DNA of 64,000 bases from assembly GCA_019747905.1 (NCBI GenBank), contig JAIEQG010000038.1:1-64000 (forward strand). Direction: 5' to 3'. Below the pieces are notes generated by a model, which had not been told where the DNA came from, did not search any database, and was given only the letters and a program-made list of their open reading frames with translations. The DNA is from Burkholderiales bacterium. Lineage in GTDB: Bacteria > Pseudomonadota > Gammaproteobacteria > Burkholderiales > Ga0077523. The stretch's first letter is position 1. The number at the start of each line of letters is the position of its first letter. A program made the translations under genes and the position numbers. Positions 59,196 to 64,000 of this stretch are shown here, piece by piece.

Positions 59196-59287
59196 GCCCC
59201 CTCCCCGACCCTCCCCCGGCTAAGCCGGGGGAGGGGGTGTACAGCTCCTTCCCCCACCGAAGGTGGGGGAAGGTCGGGATGGGGGCC
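59196..59287. repeat. GC-rich palindromic repeat, copy 3
   Basis: CCCTCCCCCGGCTAAGCCGGGGGAGGG and CTTCCCCCACCGAAGGTGGGGGAAGGTCGGGATGGGGGCC. Confidence 0.85.
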
Positions 59288-59360
59288 GGCGTCCGCACAA
59301 AGCGCCGCTAGCCCGAAGTACTCCACGACACGACCAACCGCACGACAACAACCTCGAGAG

Positions 59361-59759
59361 ATGCCTTCGGCCGGCCAGCAACGACGCAGCTACTTCGTCA
59401 AGGCCGGAGCAGTCCCCGGCTACCATCCCGCCAACCACAGCGGCACCACGAACCGTCGCCTCGTCGGGCGCGAGACGGTCGGTGCGAAGCAGGTGGAAGT
59501 CATCCTTGGCGTCATCGAGAAGGGCAAGGGTGCCATGCCGCACGCTCATCCCGGCATCGAGCAGGTCTGCTATCTCCTCGAAGGGGCGATCCGTGCAGAA
59601 GTCGACGGCGAGGTCTGCGACCTGCAACCGGGCGACTGCTGTTTCTTCCCCCCGGACGTTCCGCATAGCGTGATCGTGCTGAGCGATGGGCCGGCGAAGC
59701 TGCTCGTCATCTATGCGCCGCCCTACGAAGAGCATCCGGAACGTGTGGTCAGGAGCTGA
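59361..59759 (+). CDS. Cupin-domain protein
   Basis: GAMPHAHPGIEQVCYLLEGAIRAEVDGEVCDLQPGDCCFFPPDVPHSV. Confidence 0.87.
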   Translation: MPSAGQQRRSYFVKAGAVPGYHPANHSGTTNRRLVGRETVGAKQVEVILGVIEKGKGAMPHAHPGIEQVCYLLEGAIRAEVDGEVCDLQPGDCCFFPPDVPHSVIVLSDGPAKLLVIYAPPYEEHPERVVRS

Positions 59760-60735
59760 ACGGTCCGGACCGCGGTTGTGTCGTCGCCTGCTGGCTGCGG
59801 CATTTCTTGTGCTGGCCGCGGCGCCGAGTCTCGCCGCCGATCCGCCTTATCCGAACCGCCCGATCCGCATGGTCGTGCCCTTTGCCGCAGGCAGTGCCAC
59901 CGACAGCATGGCGCGCGTTCTCGCGCAGGAGCTGGGTCAGCGTCTGGGCCAGAACGTGGTCGTCGACGACCGGCCCGGCGCGTTCGGTCAGATTGCCGCC
60001 GTGTTCGTCGCGAAGAGCAAGCCGGACGGCTACACCATCTTCGTCACGACCAACACGACCCACTCGGCAAATCCGCACCTGTACAAATCCCTGCCCTACG
60101 ATCCGGTGAAGGAGTTCGAGCCGGTGGCGCGCACGGCGACGCTGCCGTTCATGCTGGTGGTGAATCCGTCGTTGCCCGTTCGGAGCACCGCGGAGTTCAT
60201 CGCGCATGCGCGCAGCCATCGCGGTGCGCTCACCTATGCCTCGGCGAGCAGCACCTCGCTCGTGGCGGCGGAAAGCCTCAACACCCAGGCGGGCTTGGGG
60301 CTGACCGGCGTGCTGTACAAGGCTAGTCCGCAGGCGATGCTCGACGTGGTGTCCGGCGAAGTGCCGGTCATGGTGGCCGACTTCGCCACGGCCATGCCGC
60401 ACGTCACGGCCGGGCGCGTCAAGGTGCTCGGCGTTACCACCGCACGGCGCTCGGCACTCGTGGCCGGTGTACCGCCCATCGCCGAGACCGTGAAGGGATT
60501 CGACGTGACGTCGTGGAACGGGCTGTTCGTCCCGGCGGGTACACCCAGGCCCGTCGTCGATCGCCTCGCGAAGGAAACGCTTGCCGTCCTCTCCAGTAGC
60601 GAAGTGGTCGACAAGCTCGCGCTCATCGGTTTCGAGGTGGATCCGCTCGGCCCCGAGGAGTTCACCAGATACCTGCGCGCGCAGTTCGACTACTGGGGCA
60701 AGCTGATCCGCGATGCCGGCATCAAACCCGAATAG
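59686..60735 (+). CDS. Bug-family (tripartite tricarboxylate transporter) substrate-binding protein
   Basis: PPYPNRPIRMVVPFAAGSATDSMARVLAQELGQRLGQNVVVDDRPGAFGQIAAVFVAKSKPDGYTIFVTTNTTHSANPHLYKSLPYDPVKEFEPV; true start within the ORF, near the signal peptide. Confidence 0.9.
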   Translation: MGRRSCSSSMRRPTKSIRNVWSGAERSGPRLCRRLLAAAFLVLAAAPSLAADPPYPNRPIRMVVPFAAGSATDSMARVLAQELGQRLGQNVVVDDRPGAFGQIAAVFVAKSKPDGYTIFVTTNTTHSANPHLYKSLPYDPVKEFEPVARTATLPFMLVVNPSLPVRSTAEFIAHARSHRGALTYASASSTSLVAAESLNTQAGLGLTGVLYKASPQAMLDVVSGEVPVMVADFATAMPHVTAGRVKVLGVTTARRSALVAGVPPIAETVKGFDVTSWNGLFVPAGTPRPVVDRLAKETLAVLSSSEVVDKLALIGFEVDPLGPEEFTRYLRAQFDYWGKLIRDAGIKPE

Positions 60736-60742
60736 GAAACCC

Positions 60743-61939
60743 ATGGCAGGCCCGCTCGAAGGTGTGCGCATCCTCGATCTCACCACGGTCGTGATGGGGC
60801 CGTTCGCGACCCAGATCCTCGCCGAACTCGGCGCCGACGTGATCAAGGTCGAACCGCGCGAAGGCGACAACATGCGCTACGCGGGGCCCATGAAGTCCGA
60901 AGGCATGGGTCACCTGCACCTGCACCTGAATCGCGGCAAGCGCGATCTCGTGCTGGACCTGAAGCAGCCCGAAGGGCGGGAGGCGCTGTTGCGGCTCGCT
61001 CAGGACGCCGACGTACTGATCTACAACGTGCGGCCCGCGGCCATGCAGCGCCTGGGTCTTTCCTACGACGACGTCCGCGCCGTGAATCCGCGCATCATCT
61101 ACGTGGGCGCCTACGGTTACTCGGAGCGCGGTCCGAACGCCGGCCGGGCTGCGTACGACGACCTCATCCAGGGTGGCACCGGGCTGCCGTGGCTTGCCTC
61201 CCGCAACGGCACGACGGCGCCCCACTACGCGCCGGTCAATCTGGCCGATCGCGTGACGGGTTTGCACGTCACCTACGCCGTGAACGCCGCGCTGTTTCAT
61301 CGCGAGCGTACCGGTGAAGGACAGGCGGTCGAAGTGCCCATGTACGAGAGCGTCGCGCAGTTCGTGCTGGGCGATCATCTGGCCGGGCTCTCCTATGAGC
61401 CGCCGATCGGCGGTACCGGGTATGCACGGCTGCAGGAGCGCAGGCCCTATGCGACCAAGGACGGCTGGCTTTGCGTGCTGGTGTACAACGACAAGCAATG
61501 GCGGCGATTCCTGCCGGCCGTCGGCCGCGACGATCTGCTGCAGGACGAACGTTTCGCCTCGCAGGGCAAGCGTGCGGCGAACATTGCCGCGATCTACGCG
61601 TTTCTCGCCGATCTGTTCAAGACGCGCACCACCGCCGAGTGGACGGCAATGCTGGAGAGAATCGATGTGCCCGTGGCACCGATGCGCACGGTTGCCGACC
61701 TGGTGACCGATCCCCATCTGGTCGACAGCGGTTTCTTCGTGCACGAAGATCATCCGACCGAAGGCGCGATGCTGGCGCTGCGCACGCCCACGAACTGGTC
61801 GAAGTCGCAGCCTGGACCACGTGAGCCGGCGCCTCGCCTGGGCGAGCACTCCGCCGAGATTCTTCGCGAAGCCGGGTATTCGGACGCCGAGATCGCGGAA
61901 CTCGCGCGGAAGCAGGTGACGCAGCTCATGAGCCGGTAA
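60743..61939 (+). CDS. CaiB/BaiF-type CoA transferase
   Basis: GPLEGVRILDLTTVVMGPFATQILAELGADVIKVEPREGDNMR. Confidence 0.95.
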   Translation: MAGPLEGVRILDLTTVVMGPFATQILAELGADVIKVEPREGDNMRYAGPMKSEGMGHLHLHLNRGKRDLVLDLKQPEGREALLRLAQDADVLIYNVRPAAMQRLGLSYDDVRAVNPRIIYVGAYGYSERGPNAGRAAYDDLIQGGTGLPWLASRNGTTAPHYAPVNLADRVTGLHVTYAVNAALFHRERTGEGQAVEVPMYESVAQFVLGDHLAGLSYEPPIGGTGYARLQERRPYATKDGWLCVLVYNDKQWRRFLPAVGRDDLLQDERFASQGKRAANIAAIYAFLADLFKTRTTAEWTAMLERIDVPVAPMRTVADLVTDPHLVDSGFFVHEDHPTEGAMLALRTPTNWSKSQPGPREPAPRLGEHSAEILREAGYSDAEIAELARKQVTQLMSR

Positions 61940-61945
61940 TCGCCG

Positions 61946-63112
61946 GTGGACTTCTCGTTCACCTCCGAGCAGCGTTCCATTCGCGACGCGATCCAGCGCG
62001 TCTGCGAACCCTTCGATGCCCGCTATTGGCTGGAGCGCGACGGCCAGGGCGGCTTCCCCGACGATTTTCACGGCGCCGTCGCGCGCGACGGCTGGCTCGG
62101 CATCGCGATGCCGGAAGCTTACGGTGGCGCCGGCCTTGGCATCACCGAAGCCGCGATCATGATGCAGGCGGTGAGCGAGTCGGGTGCGGGATTCTCCGGC
62201 GCTTCGGCCATCCACATGAACATCTTCGGGCTCAACCCGGTGGTGGTGTTCGGCACCGAAGACCAGAAGGCACGCTGGCTGCCGCCGCTCATCCGCGGGG
62301 AAGAGAAGGCCTGCTTTGCGGTGACCGAGCCCAACGTGGGTCTCAACACCACGCGCATCGAGACGATTGCCCGGCGCGAGGGCGACCGCTACGTGTTGAA
62401 CGGACGCAAGATCTGGATCTCGACCGCGCAGGTGGCCGAGCGCATGCTGGTCCTTGCGCGGACCACGCCGCTCGCCGAGTGCCGCAAACCGACAGAAGGG
62501 CTGTCGCTGTTCTACACCCGGCTCGACCGCGACCGCGTCGAGGTGCGCGAGATCGAGAAGATGGGCCGCAAGGCGGTGGACTCGAACATGCTCTTCATCG
62601 AGGACCTCGCGATCCCGCTGGCGGATCGCATCGGCGAAGAGGGTAGGGGCTTCGAGTACATTCTCCACGGCATGAACCCCGAGCGCGTCCTGATCGCAGC
62701 GGAGGCGGTCGGATTGGGCCGGGCTGCGCTACAGCGTGCGGTGGACTACGCCAACGAGCGCATCGTGTTCGATCGGCCCATCGGCCAGAACCAGGCGATC
62801 CAGCATCCGCTCGCGGCGTCGTGGATGGAACTGGAGGCGGCGAACCTGATGGTGTTCAAGGCCGCCTCGTTGTACGACAAGGGCGAACCCTGCGGCGCCG
62901 AAGCGAATGCCGCCAAGTACCTCGCTGCGGAAGCCTGCTTCCGGGCCTGCGAGCAGGCGGTGCTGACACTCGGCGGCATGGGCTATGCGAAGGAGTACCA
63001 CGTGGAGCGCTACCTGCGCGAAGCGATGGTTCCCCGACTGGCTCCGGTGAGCCCGCATCTCATCCTGTGCTTCATCGCCGAGAAGGTGCTCGGACTGCCG
63101 CGATCGTACTGA
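61946..63112 (+). CDS. Acyl-CoA dehydrogenase
   Basis: MDFSFTSEQRSIRDAIQRVCEPF...CFAVTEPNVGLNTTRIETIARREGDRYVLNGRKIWIS...LGGMGYAKEYHVERYLREAMVPRLAPVSPHLI; GTG start. Confidence 0.95.
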   Translation: MDFSFTSEQRSIRDAIQRVCEPFDARYWLERDGQGGFPDDFHGAVARDGWLGIAMPEAYGGAGLGITEAAIMMQAVSESGAGFSGASAIHMNIFGLNPVVVFGTEDQKARWLPPLIRGEEKACFAVTEPNVGLNTTRIETIARREGDRYVLNGRKIWISTAQVAERMLVLARTTPLAECRKPTEGLSLFYTRLDRDRVEVREIEKMGRKAVDSNMLFIEDLAIPLADRIGEEGRGFEYILHGMNPERVLIAAEAVGLGRAALQRAVDYANERIVFDRPIGQNQAIQHPLAASWMELEAANLMVFKAASLYDKGEPCGAEANAAKYLAAEACFRACEQAVLTLGGMGYAKEYHVERYLREAMVPRLAPVSPHLILCFIAEKVLGLPRSY

Positions 63113-63234
63113 CGGGCGATCGCCGGTGGGGTCGACGAGGCACGCGCACCATCGAGGTGCAGCGATGGACAGGACGGCGAGAGCACAGGCACGATCGCGA
63201 GTGCGGTACGCCGATCCCTTCTCCGGAGTTGCCC

Positions 63235-63873
63235 TTGTATCGACTGCATTTCGCCCCCGGCTACAGCAGCATGGCACCCCACATGGTGCTGCGGCTCATC
63301 GGTTGCCCGTTCGAATGCATTCCCGTGGACCTCGCGCACGGCGAAAACCAGGGCGCGTCATTCCTCGCGCTCAATCCGCTCGGACGCATTCCGGTGCTCC
63401 AGGATGGCACGCTGGTGCTTACCGAGGCGGCTGCGATCTGCCTGCATCTCGCCGACAAGCATCCGGGTGCCGGCCTCGTGCCGCCGCTCGGCAGCGCGCA
63501 GCGCGCGGATGTCTACCGCTGGCTCTTCTACCTCAGCAATACGCTGCAGGCCGAGATGTTCTGCTGGTTCTACCCGGAGCGGCACGCAGACGATCCGGCG
63601 GCCGTGGACAGCGTGAAGGCGCACGCGGAAACGCGGATCGCCGGCATGTTCGATCATCTCGCCTTGCACCTGAGCAAGGGCGGTCCCTACTTGTGCGGCA
63701 AGGACCTGAGCGTGGCCGATCCGTTCCTGCTCATGCTGGCGTACTGGGCGCTCGACATGCAGCGGCCGGCGCGCGCGGTGCCCCATCTCGGCCCTTATCT
63801 GGAGCGCCTCGCGCAACTCCCGGCCGTCACGGCCACCTTCCAGGCTGAAGGTCTCGCGCAGCCCTGGTTCTGA
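63235..63873 (+). CDS. Glutathione S-transferase-like protein
   Basis: LYRLHFAPGYSSMAPHMVLRLIGCPFECIPVDLAHGENQGASFLALNPLGRIPVLQDGTLVLTEAAAICLHLADKHP; probable TTG start. Confidence 0.88.
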   Translation: MYRLHFAPGYSSMAPHMVLRLIGCPFECIPVDLAHGENQGASFLALNPLGRIPVLQDGTLVLTEAAAICLHLADKHPGAGLVPPLGSAQRADVYRWLFYLSNTLQAEMFCWFYPERHADDPAAVDSVKAHAETRIAGMFDHLALHLSKGGPYLCGKDLSVADPFLLMLAYWALDMQRPARAVPHLGPYLERLAQLPAVTATFQAEGLAQPWF

Positions 63874-63890
63874 AGCCGTCGCACCAGCCG

Positions 63891-64000
63891 TCAGCGCTCG
63901 TCCAGCGATTCCTCGACCGCTTCCCGCTCCAGCGATTGCTGCAGCAGCCGCTCGAGCATGTCGAGCCGGTCTTCCACCTGCTTGTGCTTCTGCATCATGC
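63891..64000 (-). CDS. Hypothetical protein, C-terminal part only (runs off window end)
   Basis: Minus strand reads ...MMQKHKQVEDRLDMLERLLQQSLEREAVEESLDER*, a charged coiled-coil tail. Confidence 0.5.
   Translation of the reverse strand, partial: MMQKHKQVEDRLDMLERLLQQSLEREAVEESLDER

Overview
64 kb of GC-rich chromosome, most like a betaproteobacterium judging from gene content and order. It is densely coding, with about 57 supportable genes, mostly housekeeping or metabolic: hrpA, trxC, phaP-like, gluQ, wrbA, proS, rppH, glpK, an EF-G-like GTPase, speB-like, selO, parE and parC, plus an organic-acid/acyl-CoA block. I found no rRNA, tRNA, CRISPR array, prophage or IS transposase by eye. The best candidate for an undescribed system is the locus at about 7071-14636. 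It encodes a GAF-sensor/HlyD-type membrane adaptor, a protein fusing a PqqD-like domain, an M50 site-2-protease-type membrane domain and a HlyD-like tail, and a SecA homologue that ends just after the second nucleotide-binding domain. A secreted protein and a second HlyD-type adaptor lie convergently downstream. Secondary candidates are: a tightly packed APH-like kinase / VOC / enolase-paralogue / EamA exporter / thioesterase operon (35249-39339); a secreted barnase-like RNase translationally coupled to barstar (29582-30378); tandem FkbM-type methyltransferases, one with a degenerate motif; an apparent frameshift at the signal peptide of a YceI protein; and several families of palindromic dispersed repeats, one of which appears to supply the start codon and RBS of a secreted DUF3859 protein. 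All calls come from reading the sequence and supplied ORFs; no database search was run.
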